In this document: one piece after another, positions 1 to 8,715 of the stretch
How the letters are laid out: every line of letters starts with the position of its first letter
Numbering within the stretch: the stretch's first letter is position 1
DNA from: Enterobacter hormaechei ATCC 49162
GTDB taxonomy: Bacteria > Pseudomonadota > Gammaproteobacteria > Enterobacterales > Enterobacteriaceae
Direction: 5' to 3'
Assembly (NCBI RefSeq): GCF_001875655.1
Contig: NZ_MKEQ01000001.1
Location: 1,550,001 to 1,614,000 of the forward strand
DNA length: 64,000 bases
Notes under the pieces: model-generated
Told to the model about the DNA's origin: nothing
Seen by the model: only the letters and a program-made list of their open reading frames with translations
Database searches by the model: none
Position numbers and translations under genes: made by a program

Positions 1-481
1 CACTGGTCTGGAAGTTGCCTTCCGCGGTATGGCGGATGCCTTCGCGGGCGTGGTAATGCTGTTGGTTGCCGCTGGCGTGTTTGCTCAGGGCTTAAGCACA
101 ATCGGCTTTATCCAGAGCCTGATCTCCATCGCCACCTCGTTCGGCTCGGCCAGCATTATCCTGATGCTGGTGCTGGTGGTGCTGACCATGCTGGCGGCGA
201 TGACCACCGGCTCCGGTAACGCGCCGTTCTACGCCTTTGTTGAGATGATCCCGAAGCTGGCACACTCCTCCGGCATCAACCCGGCTTACCTGTCCATTCC
301 GATGCTTCAGGCCTCCAACCTGGGTCGTACCATCTCTCCGGTATCGGGCGTGGTGGTTGCGGTTGCGGGGATGGCAAAAATCTCTCCGTTTGAAGTGGTA
401 AAACGCACGTCAGTGCCGGTGCTGGTTGGCCTGATTATCGTGATTATCGCCACCGAGGTGCTGGTTCCCGGCGCTGCCTAA
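1..481 (+). CDS. dcuC: Anaerobic C4-dicarboxylate transporter DcuC, C-terminal part
   Basis: This is the C-terminal 159 codons of an inner-membrane antiporter that exchanges fumarate and succinate during anaerobic growth. The reading frame is open from base 2, so the gene begins before the window. The visible part has long hydrophobic membrane segments (GVVMLLVAAGVFAQGL, ASIILMLVLVVLTMLAA, VPVLVGLIIVIIATEVL) and the family-typical stretch TTGSGNAPFYAFVEMIPKL. It ends about seven residues earlier than I remember for E. coli DcuC. A strong hairpin with a T run follows, so the gene ends its own transcript. In E. coli the citrate fermentation genes lie between dcuC and rna; here rna follows directly. 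Confidence 0.93.
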   Translation, partial: TGLEVAFRGMADAFAGVVMLLVAAGVFAQGLSTIGFIQSLISIATSFGSASIILMLVLVVLTMLAAMTTGSGNAPFYAFVEMIPKLAHSSGINPAYLSIPMLQASNLGRTISPVSGVVVAVAGMAKISPFEVVKRTSVPVLVGLIIVIIATEVLVPGAA

Positions 482-501
482 GCGAAATTTCTGATTTCCA
501 G

Positions 502-523
502 AAAGCGCCTGCGGGCGCTTTTT
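502..523 (+). terminator. Rho-independent terminator after dcuC
   Basis: The inverted repeat AAAGCGCC / GGGCGCTTT with a 3-base loop runs into a short T stretch 20 bases after the dcuC stop codon. This is the usual intrinsic-terminator geometry on the plus strand. Confidence 0.8.
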
Positions 524-575
524 GTGCTTTAATAACCCCCAGAAATTAATCGCGCCCAACCAATCAGGAAAGCAA

Positions 576-1385
576 ATGTTCAGGAAGGATATCGTTATCC
601 CGTCTGGCGCAGTAGCGCTTGCACTCTGTGTCTTCTCAATACAGGCAGATCCGCTTAAGGCAACCCAGTACGGTGATTTCGATCGCTACGTTCTGGCTCT
701 TTCATGGCAAACCGGATTTTGCCAGAGCATGGTCGAACGTAACCGCAACGAACCGGAAGAGTGTCGACTGCAAAAAGAGAGCAACAACAAAACCGATTTT
801 CTGACCGTCCACGGCTTATGGCCAGGTCTGCCGAAATCTATTGCCGCTCGCGGTGTGGATGAACGCCGCTGGATGCGCTTCGGCTGTGCCACTCGTCCGG
901 TTCCGAACATGCCGGAAGCAAAAGCCAGCCGCAAATGCGACGCCGCCGAGACCGGGCTATCGCTCTCGGGCGCCGCGAAGCTGAACAGCGTGATGCCCGG
1001 CGCGGGCGGCAACTCCTGCCTTGAACGTTATGAGTACGCCAAACACGGCGTCTGCTTTGGTTTTGATCCCGACGCTTACTTCGGCACCATGGTGCGCATG
1101 AATCAGGAAGTGAAGAGGAGCGCGGTAGGGCAATTTCTGGCGGAGAACTACGGCAAAACCGTCCGCCGTAGCGACTTCGATGCAGCCGTGGCTAAAAGCT
1201 GGGGGAAACAGAGCGTGAAAGCGTTCAAACTCACCTGCCATGGCAATCCGGCTTATCTGACAGAGATGCAGATCTCGCTGAAATCCAGCGCCATCAACAC
1301 TCCCCTCTCTGCCAACGCCTTTGCGCCACAGCCGCATCCGGGCAACTGCGGCAAACAGTTCGTTATTGATAAAGCCGGTTACTGA
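576..1385 (+). CDS. rna: Ribonuclease I, periplasmic T2-family RNase
   Basis: A 269-aa T2-family endoribonuclease that cleaves RNA without base specificity in the periplasm. An N-terminal hydrophobic signal peptide (about residues 1-23) is followed by the two catalytic T2 signatures: VHGLWP at residues 78-83 and KHGVC at 156-160, each carrying an active-site histidine. Several cysteines fit the disulfide-rich family fold. I chose the ATG at 576 because AGGAAAG lies just upstream and the length then matches the E. coli enzyme (268 aa); an in-frame start at 522 would add 18 non-homologous residues. It is a single gene after the dcuC terminator and convergent with the next gene. Confidence 0.95.
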   Translation: MFRKDIVIPSGAVALALCVFSIQADPLKATQYGDFDRYVLALSWQTGFCQSMVERNRNEPEECRLQKESNNKTDFLTVHGLWPGLPKSIAARGVDERRWMRFGCATRPVPNMPEAKASRKCDAAETGLSLSGAAKLNSVMPGAGGNSCLERYEYAKHGVCFGFDPDAYFGTMVRMNQEVKRSAVGQFLAENYGKTVRRSDFDAAVAKSWGKQSVKAFKLTCHGNPAYLTEMQISLKSSAINTPLSANAFAPQPHPGNCGKQFVIDKAGY

Positions 1386-1414
1386 CGGCCTTCCGGCCGG
1401 ATGTGCGCTGCAAC

Positions 1415-2035
1415 TTAGCCCCTGCGCGCATCCGGGCGTACCAGATCGAACCGATGGCTGTCGCTAATGGCGTAGTAGGCCGTCGGTCCACCCGCACGCA
1501 GAATGGGCTGCGCTTTTGCGGTCTGGTAAATCCCCTCTTCCAGCAGCATTTCGGCGATATGGACACCTACGACTTCACCGAGCACCAGCCAGGTGTCAAT
1601 CGGCGTCCCATCCGCGCCGGTAAGCTGAATGCACTGTGACAAGCGACACTCGAAATTCACCGGACTTTCCGCCACGCGCGGCGCGCTCACAAGCTGGCTG
1701 GCTACGGGCGTCAGGCCGGCAAAGGTAAACTCATCCTCGTCATGCGGGAGCGTGGCGGAGGTTTCATTCATCGCCTCGGCCAAATCGCGCGTGGCGAGGT
1801 TCCAGACAAACTCACCTGTTTCGGAAATATTCCGCACGCTATCCTTCCAGCCATTGCTGGAAAAACCGATGATCGGCGGGCGATAGTTAAAGCAGTTAAA
1901 GAAGCTGTACGGGGCCAGGTTCAGTTGACCGGCCTTATCACAGGATGAGATCCAGCCAATCGGACGCGGACCAATAATGGCGTTCAGCGGGTCGTGCGGC
2001 AGGCCGTGCCCCTGAGAAGGTTGGTAAAAGTACAT
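1415..2035 (-). CDS. Flavin-reductase-like (FMN-binding split-barrel) protein
   Basis: A 206-aa protein of the flavin reductase-like, FMN-binding family. The segment PLNAIIGPRPIGWISSCDKAG near the N terminus and LAPYSFFNCFNYRPPIIGFSS are typical of split-barrel flavoproteins that reduce FMN/FAD with NAD(P)H or act in small-molecule metabolism. The substrate cannot be read from sequence. The start at 2035 (MYFYQPS) is preferred over the upstream non-ATG start because AGAGAG lies just upstream and homologues begin this way. It is a monocistronic minus-strand gene, convergent with rna and divergent from rnk. Family assignment is secure, role unknown. Confidence 0.8.
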   Translation of the reverse strand: MYFYQPSQGHGLPHDPLNAIIGPRPIGWISSCDKAGQLNLAPYSFFNCFNYRPPIIGFSSNGWKDSVRNISETGEFVWNLATRDLAEAMNETSATLPHDEDEFTFAGLTPVASQLVSAPRVAESPVNFECRLSQCIQLTGADGTPIDTWLVLGEVVGVHIAEMLLEEGIYQTAKAQPILRAGGPTAYYAISDSHRFDLVRPDARRG

Positions 2036-2162
2036 ATCGCTCTCTCTACGGTGGGGCTGCAACGCGCATTGCCCGAATTCAGTTTTCCCAGCGTAACGAA
2101 ATTTCCGTTCAGCGTGAATCGGGATGCCGGGTTTATTGCCAAAAATTCATATGGCCTATGAT

Positions 2163-2178
2163 TGTGACCTTCATCACT
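2163..2178. promoter_or_regulatory. Candidate CRP-cAMP binding site upstream of rnk
   Basis: The half sites TGTGA and TCACT are separated by six bases (CCTTCA), matching the CRP consensus TGTGA-N6-TCACA at nine of ten conserved positions. It sits 120-135 bases before the rnk start and also upstream of the divergent flavin-reductase-like gene. Which gene it would control, and whether CRP binds, is inferred. Confidence 0.45.
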
Positions 2179-2216
2179 TCAAACTTAGGGATTCAGACAG
2201 TATCATCAGACACGTT

Positions 2217-2250
2217 AAACCCTCGCTGCCAGACGGCGAGGGTTTTCTTT
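2217..2250 (+). terminator. Terminator-like hairpin in the rnk leader
   Basis: A 10-base stem (AAACCCTCGC / GCGAGGGTTT) with a 9-base loop runs into TTTTCTTTT on the plus strand, about 50 bases before the rnk start. No plus-strand gene ends just before it. It therefore either ends a short leader or small transcript, acts as an attenuator for rnk, or stops antisense read-through. Confidence 0.6.
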
Positions 2251-2297
2251 TGGATTGGTTTCTGCGTTACACGCAGCATTAACGACATGGAGTAAAA

Positions 2298-2708
2298 ATG
2301 TCCAGACCTACGATTATCATCAATGAACTCGACGCAGAACGTATTGACCGCCTGTTGGAAAAACCAGAATTTGCCTCACTGCCGGTAGCCGATGCGCTGA
2401 ACGAGGAGCTAGACCGGGCGCAGATGTGCACGCCTGAGACCATGCCGCATGATGTGGTCACCATGAACAGCCAGGTGAAGTTCCGCAATCTGACTACCGG
2501 GGAGGAGCTAACCCGTACGCTGGTCTATCCGGCACAGATGACCGACAGCAGCACGCAGCTGTCAGTGCTGGCACCCGTGGGGGCGGCGCTGCTTGGACTG
2601 CGCACGGGGGATACCATCCACTGGGAACTCCCTGGCGGTGCCTCAGCCCATCTGGAAGTGCTGGAGCTGCTCTACCAGCCCGAAGCCGCTGGCGATTACC
2701 TGCGTTAA
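2298..2708 (+). CDS. rnk: Nucleoside diphosphate kinase regulator / GreA-like factor Rnk
   Basis: A 136-aa protein, the same length as E. coli Rnk, which resembles transcript-cleavage factor GreA at its C terminus and binds RNA polymerase; it was first found as a regulator of nucleoside diphosphate kinase levels. The N-terminal third is a short helical region (about residues 1-45, [20 protein letters not shown]). The rest is the FKBP-like GreA C-terminal domain with [17 protein letters not shown] and [18 protein letters not shown]. The ATG at 2298 follows GGAG. It is a single gene with a candidate CRP site and a hairpin in its leader. Confidence 0.93.
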   Translation: MSRPTIIINELDAERIDRLLEKPEFASLPVADALNEELDRAQMCTPETMPHDVVTMNSQVKFRNLTTGEELTRTLVYPAQMTDSSTQLSVLAPVGAALLGLRTGDTIHWELPGGASAHLEVLELLYQPEAAGDYLR

Positions 2709-2797
2709 TCCCTTCTGAACAAGCGACCCCGCTTTGCACAGAGGATGCATCTGCATCCTCTTTCCGCACCTTCACCCGAGGGTGTGAATGGACGACC

Positions 2798-4036
2798 TCA
2801 CACAACGCCGCCCGGGAAGGCATTGACCAATCCCTTCACTTTCTGCTGCGCTGCTTCCGGAGTGTCTGCGCCAGGCACCAGGATCACCTTGCGGCACTCC
2901 TCCTCCCGTTTTTCGAAAATCTTATAGGCGCGCTCCGCATCAGCCAGCGGAAGATAATGGGTCACAATATCTTCTGGGGTAAGCAGCCCCTTTTCGATGA
3001 GCGGCAGCAGCTCTCCCAGCCAGGCATGGACGTGCGTCTGGCCCATCTTAAAGCTCAGCCCTTTATCGAACGCATCGCCAAACAAGAAGCCGTGAATAAA
3101 ACCGGCATACACGCCCGGTACGCTGACCACACCACCGCGTCGCACCGCAGCGATACACTGGCGCAGCGCCTTGCCGCTGCTGCCCTCAATTTTCAGGTTA
3201 CTGAGGATGGTTTCCGTCGTGCTGCCTTTGGCCTCAAACCCGACCGCATCAATCACCGCATCCACCCCGCGCTGCCCGGCCGTTTGCTCAATGATTTTCT
3301 CCGCCGCGTCGTTATCGTCATCAAAGTTAATCGGGATCGCGCCGTAGCGCTCCTGGGCAAACCGCAGTCGATAGGGATGATGGTCAATCACGAAAATCTG
3401 CTCGGCGCCGAGAAGCCGCGCGCAGGCAATGGTCAGTAACCCTACCGGCCCGGCCCCGAACACGGCGACGCTGGAGCCTTTCTGGATCTGCGCATTTTTC
3501 GCCGCCTGCCAGGCGGTAGGCAGAATATCTGACAGGAAAAGCGCTTTGTCGTCAGACAGAAGCTGCGGCACTTTAAACGGCCCCACGTTGCCTTTTGGCA
3601 CGCGCACATACTCCGCCTGTCCGCCCGGCACGCCACCGTAAAGATGGCTATAGCCAAACAGCGCGGCAGGGGCGGGAATTTGCTTTTTGTTCAGCGCCGC
3701 GCCCTGCCCGCGGTTCGTGTTTTCGCAGGCCGCGTACTGTTGCATTTGGCAAAAGAAGCAGTCACCGCAGGCAATCACAAACGGGATCACCACCCGGTCG
3801 CCCTTCTGCACATTTTTCACCTCGCTCCCGCACTCCACCACCTCGCCCATAAATTCATGACCAAAGATATCGCCGTGCTGGACCTTGGGGATTTTTCCGC
3901 GATAAAGATGCAAATCAGAGCCACAGATCGCCGTGGCGGTTACGCGCAGGATGATATCGTCAGGCTGTTCGATACCCGGATCAGGCACATTATCGACACG
4001 AACATGGTGTGGACCGTGATAGGTGAGAGCTTTCAT
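2798..4036 (-). CDS. ybdR: Zinc-dependent alcohol dehydrogenase YbdR
   Basis: A 412-aa medium-chain zinc alcohol dehydrogenase, full length relative to E. coli YbdR and close to the glutathione-independent formaldehyde dehydrogenase type. Visible features are the catalytic zinc segment [19 protein letters not shown], the structural zinc cysteines in [16 protein letters not shown], and the NAD-binding turn GAGPVGLL in the Rossmann domain. The natural substrate is unknown; a small aldehyde or alcohol is likely. It starts at an ATG with AGG upstream. It is divergent from uspG, with a 180-base gap between the two starts. Confidence 0.93.
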   Translation of the reverse strand: MKALTYHGPHHVRVDNVPDPGIEQPDDIILRVTATAICGSDLHLYRGKIPKVQHGDIFGHEFMGEVVECGSEVKNVQKGDRVVIPFVIACGDCFFCQMQQYAACENTNRGQGAALNKKQIPAPAALFGYSHLYGGVPGGQAEYVRVPKGNVGPFKVPQLLSDDKALFLSDILPTAWQAAKNAQIQKGSSVAVFGAGPVGLLTIACARLLGAEQIFVIDHHPYRLRFAQERYGAIPINFDDDNDAAEKIIEQTAGQRGVDAVIDAVGFEAKGSTTETILSNLKIEGSSGKALRQCIAAVRRGGVVSVPGVYAGFIHGFLFGDAFDKGLSFKMGQTHVHAWLGELLPLIEKGLLTPEDIVTHYLPLADAERAYKIFEKREEECRKVILVPGADTPEAAQQKVKGLVNAFPGGVV

Positions 4037-4216
4037 GCAACCTCCGAAAGGGTGTGGGTAAGCTTATAAAAGGGTAGCTACCTCTCGGGATCTGCCCCGG
4101 AATCCGGCTGTTTTGAGATTTATCCTGGCGATATAAAAAGTGCTGTCGGGATTACAGAAACCACTTATATTTTGTGGTTGAATGATTTCAGCGTTTATAA
4201 ACAAGGAGAAACGGTT

Positions 4217-4645
4217 ATGTATCAAACAATCATTATGCCGGTTGATGTTTTCGAAATGGAACTGAGTGATAAGGCAGTACGTCACGCGGAATTTCTCGCG
4301 CAGCAGGACGGAGTTATTCATCTTCTGCATGTTTTACCAGGCTCGGCCAGCCTGAGCCTGCATCGCTTTGCCGCCGACGTGCGTCGTTTTGAAGAGCATT
4401 TACAGCATGAAGCCGAGACGCGGCTGCAAACCATGGTCGGCCATTTCAGCATCGATCCTTCCCGCATCAAAACCCATGTCCGCTTCGGTAGCGTACGCGA
4501 TGCCGTTAACGAGCTTGCCGGGGAGCTGAACGCAGACGTCGTGGTCATCGGTTCGCGCAACCCGTCTATCACCACTCACCTGCTGGGGTCGAACGCCTCC
4601 AGCGTGATCCGCCACACCCACATTCCGGTGATGGTTGTCAGATAA
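4217..4645 (+). CDS. uspG: Universal stress protein UspG
   Basis: A 142-aa universal stress protein of the UspF/UspG type, a cytosolic nucleotide-binding dimer made under stress or growth arrest. The N-terminal strand [12 protein letters not shown] and the C-terminal ATP-binding signature G-x2-G-x9-G(S/T), seen as [19 protein letters not shown], are intact. The ATG at 4217 has an excellent AAGGAG eight bases upstream and gives exactly the E. coli length. It is followed by a bidirectional hairpin shared with ahpF. Confidence 0.95.
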   Translation: MYQTIIMPVDVFEMELSDKAVRHAEFLAQQDGVIHLLHVLPGSASLSLHRFAADVRRFEEHLQHEAETRLQTMVGHFSIDPSRIKTHVRFGSVRDAVNELAGELNADVVVIGSRNPSITTHLLGSNASSVIRHTHIPVMVVR

Positions 4646-4675
4646 AAAAAGAGGCCACCGTCTGGTGGCCTCTTA
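4642..4675 (-). terminator. Terminator of ahpCF, shared with uspG
   Basis: An 11-base perfect stem (AAGAGGCCACC / GGTGGCCTCTT, 4-base loop) lies between the convergent uspG and ahpF stop codons. On the minus strand it runs into seven T residues, so it is a strong intrinsic terminator for ahpF; on the plus strand the T run is weak. Confidence 0.85.
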
Positions 4676-4704
4676 CATTGCAGATGTCGTCTTACTTTCT
4701 TTTA

Positions 4705-6270
4705 TTATGCGGTTTTGGTGCGAATCAGGTAATCAAACGAACTCAGTGACGCTTTCGCACCTTCGCCGGTGGCGATGATGATCTGTTTGTACGGCACGGT
4801 GGTGCAGTCGCCCGCCGCAAATACCCCTTTCACGCTGGTTTCGCATTTCGCATCAATAATGATCTCGCCCATGCGGTTGCGCTCAATCGCGCCTTCCAGC
4901 CAGGTGGTGTTAGGCAGCAGGCCAATCTGCACAAAGATCCCCGCCAGCGCTACGCTGTGGATATCACCACTCACGCGGTCACGGTATTCCAGACCGGTCA
5001 CTTTGCTGCCGTCGCCTTTCACTTCTGTCGTCTGGGCATTGAGCACAATGTCGACGTTAGTCAGGCTACGCACTTTATCCTGCAACACCTGGTCCGCTTT
5101 CATCTCCGGGGCGAACTCCAGCAGGGTAACGTGTTCAACAATTCCCGCCAGATCGATAGCCGCTTCCACGCCAGAGTTACCGCCGCCGATCACCGCCACG
5201 CGTTTACCTTTGAACAGCGGGCCGTCACAGTGCGGGCAATAGGTCACGCCTTTGGTGCGATACTGATCTTCGCCCGGAACGTTCATGTTGCGCCATTTTG
5301 CACCGGTGGCAATGATCACGCTGCGCGCTTTCAGCACCGCGCCAGAAGCGGTTTCAATCTGGTGTAAGCCACCTTCCACCGCCGCCGGAACCAGTTTGCT
5401 GGCGCTCTGGCTGTCAATCACATCCACGTCGTAATCGCTGACGTGCGCTTTCAACGCCCCGGCCAGTTTCTGACCTTCAGTTTTCGGCACGGAAATGTAG
5501 TTCTCAATGTCCACGGTATCCAGTACCTGACCACCAAAACGTTCGCCCATCAGACCGGTACGGATCCCTTTACGTGCGGAGTAGACCGCCGCTGCCGCGC
5601 CCGCCGGGCCGGAGCCGACAATCAGCACATCGTACGCATCGCGTTGGTTAAGCTCTTCTGCCGCGCGTTTTTCTGCGCCGGTATCCACTTTGGCGACGAT
5701 TTCAGTCAGCGTCATACGGCCCTGACCGAACTCCTGACCATTCAGGTAAACCGCCGGAACGCCCATCACGTTGCGCTCGGTGATTTCGTTCTGGAACGTA
5801 CCGCCGTCAATCGCCGTATGCTTAATGCGCGGGTTGAGGACTGACATCAGGTTCAGCGCCTGCACCACGTCCGGGCAGTTGTGGCAGGAGAGTGAGTAAT
5901 AGGTTTCAAACTCAAAATCACCGTCGATATCGCGGATCTGCTCCAGCAGCGCCTGCGCTTCTTTTGACGGATGACCACCGGTCCACAGCAGCGCCAGCAC
6001 CAGGGAGGTAAATTCGTGGCCCAGCGGAGAACCCGCGAAACGCGGCCCCTGGTCAGACCCCGGGTTGGCAATCAGGAAAGAAGGCTTACGGACTGCCAGA
6101 GTATTGTCTTCTTTAAAGGTCACTTTCGGCGACAGCTCAGCAATCTCTGTCAGCAGTGCTTTGATTTCTGCCGATTTCGCGCTGTCGTCCAGCGTGGCAA
6201 TCAGCTCAACAGGTTTGGTCAGTTTCTCAAGGTAGGCCTTGAGCTGGGTTTTCATATTCGTGTCGAGCAT
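4705..6270 (-). CDS. ahpF: Alkyl hydroperoxide reductase subunit F
   Basis: A 521-aa FAD-containing NADH:peroxiredoxin oxidoreductase that keeps AhpC reduced. The N-terminal tandem thioredoxin-like domain carries the redox pair CHNC at residues 129-132. The C-terminal part is thioredoxin-reductase-like, with the FAD motif [11 protein letters not shown], the CPHC disulfide, the NADH motif [10 protein letters not shown], and GVFAAGDCT. Start MLDTNMK at 6270 gives the E. coli length; the open frame continues a few codons upstream without homology. It lies 186 bases downstream of ahpC, with a palindromic repeat in the gap, and ends at a strong terminator. Confidence 0.97.
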   Translation of the reverse strand: MLDTNMKTQLKAYLEKLTKPVELIATLDDSAKSAEIKALLTEIAELSPKVTFKEDNTLAVRKPSFLIANPGSDQGPRFAGSPLGHEFTSLVLALLWTGGHPSKEAQALLEQIRDIDGDFEFETYYSLSCHNCPDVVQALNLMSVLNPRIKHTAIDGGTFQNEITERNVMGVPAVYLNGQEFGQGRMTLTEIVAKVDTGAEKRAAEELNQRDAYDVLIVGSGPAGAAAAVYSARKGIRTGLMGERFGGQVLDTVDIENYISVPKTEGQKLAGALKAHVSDYDVDVIDSQSASKLVPAAVEGGLHQIETASGAVLKARSVIIATGAKWRNMNVPGEDQYRTKGVTYCPHCDGPLFKGKRVAVIGGGNSGVEAAIDLAGIVEHVTLLEFAPEMKADQVLQDKVRSLTNVDIVLNAQTTEVKGDGSKVTGLEYRDRVSGDIHSVALAGIFVQIGLLPNTTWLEGAIERNRMGEIIIDAKCETSVKGVFAAGDCTTVPYKQIIIATGEGAKASLSSFDYLIRTKTA

Positions 6271-6380
6271 TATTCTTCCCTCTCTTAAAACGTCATCATG
6301 CAAGCCGCCTTATACGGGCTGCCTGAATGCAACTTGCATCATGGTGCTGGAATGAAATGGGCGCGGGTGCGCCCATTGAT

Positions 6381-6449
6381 TGCCGGAGGCACTTCGTTTA
6401 CCCGGCCTACGATACCGTAGGCCTGTGCAAGCGCAGCGCCGCCAGGCTT
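6381..6449. repeat. Palindromic intergenic repeat between ahpC and ahpF
   Basis: It contains TTTACCCGGCCTAC and the opposite-facing GTAGGCCTGTGCAAGCGCAGCGCC, a diverged pair of the GTAGGCCGGGTAAGGCG family that recurs at 17576, 32702, 36889, 48836, 55728 and 60640. It could form a stem-loop in the ahpCF message and affect the ahpC:ahpF ratio (inference). Confidence 0.6.
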
Positions 6450-6456
6450 TACAGAC

Positions 6457-7020
6457 TTAGATCTTGCCGACCAGGTCCAGAGATGGAGCCAGCGTCGCTT
6501 CGCCTTCTTTCCATTTCGCCGGGCACACTTCGCCTGGGTGAGAAGCAACGTACTGAGCCGCTTTCACTTTGCGCAGCAGGTCAGATGCATCACGGCCGAT
6601 ACCTTCAGCGGTAACTTCGATAGCCTGGATAATGCCCTGCGGGTCAACAACGAAGGTCGCACGGTCAGCCAGGCCTTCATCTTCACGCATGTTGTCAAAG
6701 TTACGGGTCAGGGCGCCAGTCGGGTCGCCGATCATCGCGTATTTGATTTTCGCGATAGTTTCAGAGCTGCTGTGCCACGCTTTGTGGGTGAAGTGGGTAT
6801 CGGTAGAAACAGAGTAAACATCGACGCCCAGCTTTTGCAGTTCTTCGTAGTGGTCTGCCACGTCGCCCAGTTCGGTCGGGCAAACGAAGGTGAAGTCAGC
6901 CGGATAGAAGAAGAACACGCTCCAGCGGCCTTCGGTATCTTTCTCGGTCACTTCAATGAACTCACCGTTTTTGAACGCCTGGTTTTTGAAAGGTTTAATT
7001 TTGGTGTTAATCAAAGACAT
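6457..7020 (-). CDS. ahpC: Alkyl hydroperoxide reductase subunit C (2-Cys peroxiredoxin)
   Basis: A 187-aa typical 2-Cys peroxiredoxin, the main scavenger of endogenous hydrogen peroxide and organic peroxides. The peroxidatic cysteine is Cys47 in FTFVCPTEL and the resolving cysteine Cys166 in GEVCPAKW. The family triad residues Thr44 and Arg119 are in place (ADFT, LADRAT). The start is ATG at 7020 (MSLINTK) after GGAGGAAGT; the frame extends upstream into the leader without homology. It is the first gene of ahpCF. OxyR control is known for the family; I could not identify an OxyR site with confidence. dsbG, which neighbours ahpC in E. coli, is not present here. Confidence 0.97.
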   Translation of the reverse strand: MSLINTKIKPFKNQAFKNGEFIEVTEKDTEGRWSVFFFYPADFTFVCPTELGDVADHYEELQKLGVDVYSVSTDTHFTHKAWHSSSETIAKIKYAMIGDPTGALTRNFDNMREDEGLADRATFVVDPQGIIQAIEVTAEGIGRDASDLLRKVKAAQYVASHPGEVCPAKWKEGEATLAPSLDLVGKI

Positions 7021-7166
7021 CTGTACTTCCTCCGTGTTTTCGTTGAGATGTAAGGTAACCAACTTTGTTCATCGGGGCTAATGCGTATGCTTTATCAAAT
7101 CAATCAGCCAAACCTTACAACTTCAACAAGACAGCAAGGTGAACCTTTTACAGGAAAGCCTGAAAG

Positions 7167-7192
7167 TAAAAAGGCCGCCTCGACGGGCGGCC
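7167..7192 (-). terminator. Intrinsic terminator upstream of ahpC
   Basis: On the minus strand GGCCGCC and GGCGGCC pair across a 6-base loop and are followed by five T residues. No annotated minus-strand gene lies upstream, so the hairpin would end a short transcript or act as an attenuator before ahpC. Confidence 0.75.
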
Positions 7193-7399
7193 CTGATACC
7201 TGAATTCCCCGCAGGTACATTCAGTGCCAGCCGGAACTGGCGTTGCGTTGCGCTCTACTTACCTTGTATCAAGGCTGTAACAGCGCTTTGATTACAACAC
7301 CAGTGAAGAGGAAGGGCAATGCACCGTGGCGGCATTCCTGCCTATAGTTGTGATAGGTTTTATCGAACGATGTACAAATATTAATGCGAAGAAATGTAC
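7167..7399 (-). ncRNA. Candidate small RNA or attenuated leader upstream of ahpC
   Basis: A sigma-70-like promoter (7406-7435, minus strand) and an intrinsic terminator (7167-7192) face the same way about 230 bases apart, with no known gene between them. The predicted transcript holds a possible 26-codon open frame (7255-7335, ATG to TAG, starting MPPRCIALP) directly after GCAGGA. It may be a small RNA, a small-protein mRNA, or a distal-promoter leader of ahpCF that is attenuated at the hairpin. Boundaries are inferred from the promoter and terminator alone. Confidence 0.4.
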
Positions 7400-7405
7400 C
7401 CGGTT

Positions 7406-7435
7406 TATATATCTTTAATGAAATATAAATGTCAA
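7406..7435 (-). promoter_or_regulatory. Sigma-70-like promoter driving the ahpC-upstream transcript
   Basis: On the minus strand a perfect TTGACA (7435-7430) is followed after 18 bases by TATATA (7411-7406). A 17-base spacing gives ATATAT. The surrounding DNA is AT-rich, which raises the chance of a fortuitous match, but the -35 box is exact. Confidence 0.45.
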
Positions 7436-7465
7436 TTGTGTATTCCCTTCTCTACCGCACTGCTA

Positions 7466-7565
7466 AAGATAAAATTATCTTAACTTCCTTTGAAGAACTA
7501 TTTCATTAATCCGACGCCGTGATATATTAAGGTGACTTAAAAAACTAATTAAGTAAGTTAGTCAC
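7466..7565. promoter_or_regulatory. Palindromes in the ybdO upstream region
   Basis: Three inverted repeats lie upstream of ybdO: AAGATAA-AA-TTATCTT (7466-7481), and a nested pair with outer arms GTGACT/AGTCAC (7532-7565) around inner arms ACTAA/TTAGT (7544-7562). LysR-type regulators often bind such elements near their own promoter, so autoregulation by YbdO is possible; this is inference. The rest of 7021-7647 outside the listed elements holds nothing I recognise. Confidence 0.35.
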
Positions 7566-7647
7566 ACGGATTGTAAATGGCTGGCTTCAATCTATAGTTA
7601 TCAGTGATGTGATAACTTCAGCATACACGGCATCATCAGGATGAATC

Positions 7648-8553
7648 ATGGCAAATCTCTACGACCTTAAAAAATTTGACCTTAATCTTTTAGTCATATT
7701 TGAATGCATTTATCAGCATCTCAGCATCAGTAAAGCGGCTGAAACGCTTTATATTACGCCATCCGCCGTAAGCCAGTCGCTGCAACGCCTGCGCGGGCAG
7801 CTTAACGATCCCTTGTTCATTCGCTCCGGTAAAGGCATTACGCCTACCACCGTGGGCGTCAATCTGCATCATCATCTGGAACAGAATCTCAACCATCTGG
7901 AACAGACCATTAACATGATGCATTCCAGCGGGCTTAAGAAAAGTTTTGTGATCTACTGTCCGCAATTTATGACGCCCAAAATCATGCTTGAACCCATGCA
8001 GCTGCTCATGGACAAGTACAATTATCACATTGAACTGCATGATGTTTTTCTCGCGCCGGATTCCGCTGAAGACCTGTTAGCCTACCGCAAGGCCGATCTT
8101 GTTTTCGCCTTCTCTCCGCTGAATAGCCGTTCTACCGCGTGCAGCCTGTATTATGAGATGCAGTTTACGCTGGTCTGCCGGAAGGACCATCCGCGTATCG
8201 GGCTGAACGCTACGCCTGATGAACTCCTGCGTGAAAATTTCACCGCCTTTTTAAGCGATGAGACAAGTGTCAAAACGTATCAGGAAAATGCGGAAATACT
8301 GCTTCCCGAAAGAAATATTGTCTTTCGCAGTGACTCCTATATTTCACTGCTGTCGATGATCAGCTTCACCGATATTATTGGCCTGGTGCCCGTTCCGGCA
8401 TTCGAACAATACGGCGAGGCATTAAACCTGCGCAGAATTGAGACTAACCTTACATTCCCGTCCATCAATATATACATGATGTACAACCGCTCGGCGCTGA
8501 ACAGCCCGGCATTTTCTAATTTTATTGATGAACTTGTTCCACCCCGTAGCTAA
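7648..8553 (+). CDS. ybdO: LysR-family transcriptional regulator YbdO (CitR type)
   Basis: A 301-aa LysR-type regulator. The N-terminal winged helix-turn-helix (about residues 10-70) includes FDLNLLVIFECIYQHLSISKAAETL and ITPSAVSQSLQRLR, almost identical to E. coli YbdO; the effector-binding half is much more diverged. The effector and targets are not known to me. The ATG at 7648 is preceded by CAGGATGAATC. It lies in AT-rich DNA and is followed after 162 bases by ybdN on the same strand. In E. coli dsbG separates this gene from ahpC. Confidence 0.9.
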   Translation: MANLYDLKKFDLNLLVIFECIYQHLSISKAAETLYITPSAVSQSLQRLRGQLNDPLFIRSGKGITPTTVGVNLHHHLEQNLNHLEQTINMMHSSGLKKSFVIYCPQFMTPKIMLEPMQLLMDKYNYHIELHDVFLAPDSAEDLLAYRKADLVFAFSPLNSRSTACSLYYEMQFTLVCRKDHPRIGLNATPDELLRENFTAFLSDETSVKTYQENAEILLPERNIVFRSDSYISLLSMISFTDIIGLVPVPAFEQYGEALNLRRIETNLTFPSINIYMMYNRSALNSPAFSNFIDELVPPRS

Positions 8554-8715
8554 AGATGACTGGCTGCTTGATGGGTAGCCAGAAATTCTCCCAGTAACAT
8601 TCATTAAAATGATATTTAAAAAAAATCATACAATTTACCTCCCTTAATTAATCTCCGCTGTTGTATCCTTTCTGGTATTGACGCCACCGTCAGGCAATTA
8701 TTACTCAGGAAGAGA

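Noticed and set aside
1..28. dcuC as a truncated pseudogene
   Set aside because: The frame is open to the first base of the window, so the missing N terminus is an effect of the window edge.
7021..7140. OxyR binding site of ahpC
   Set aside because: The family is OxyR-controlled, but the loose OxyR motif could not be placed here with more than chance similarity by eye.
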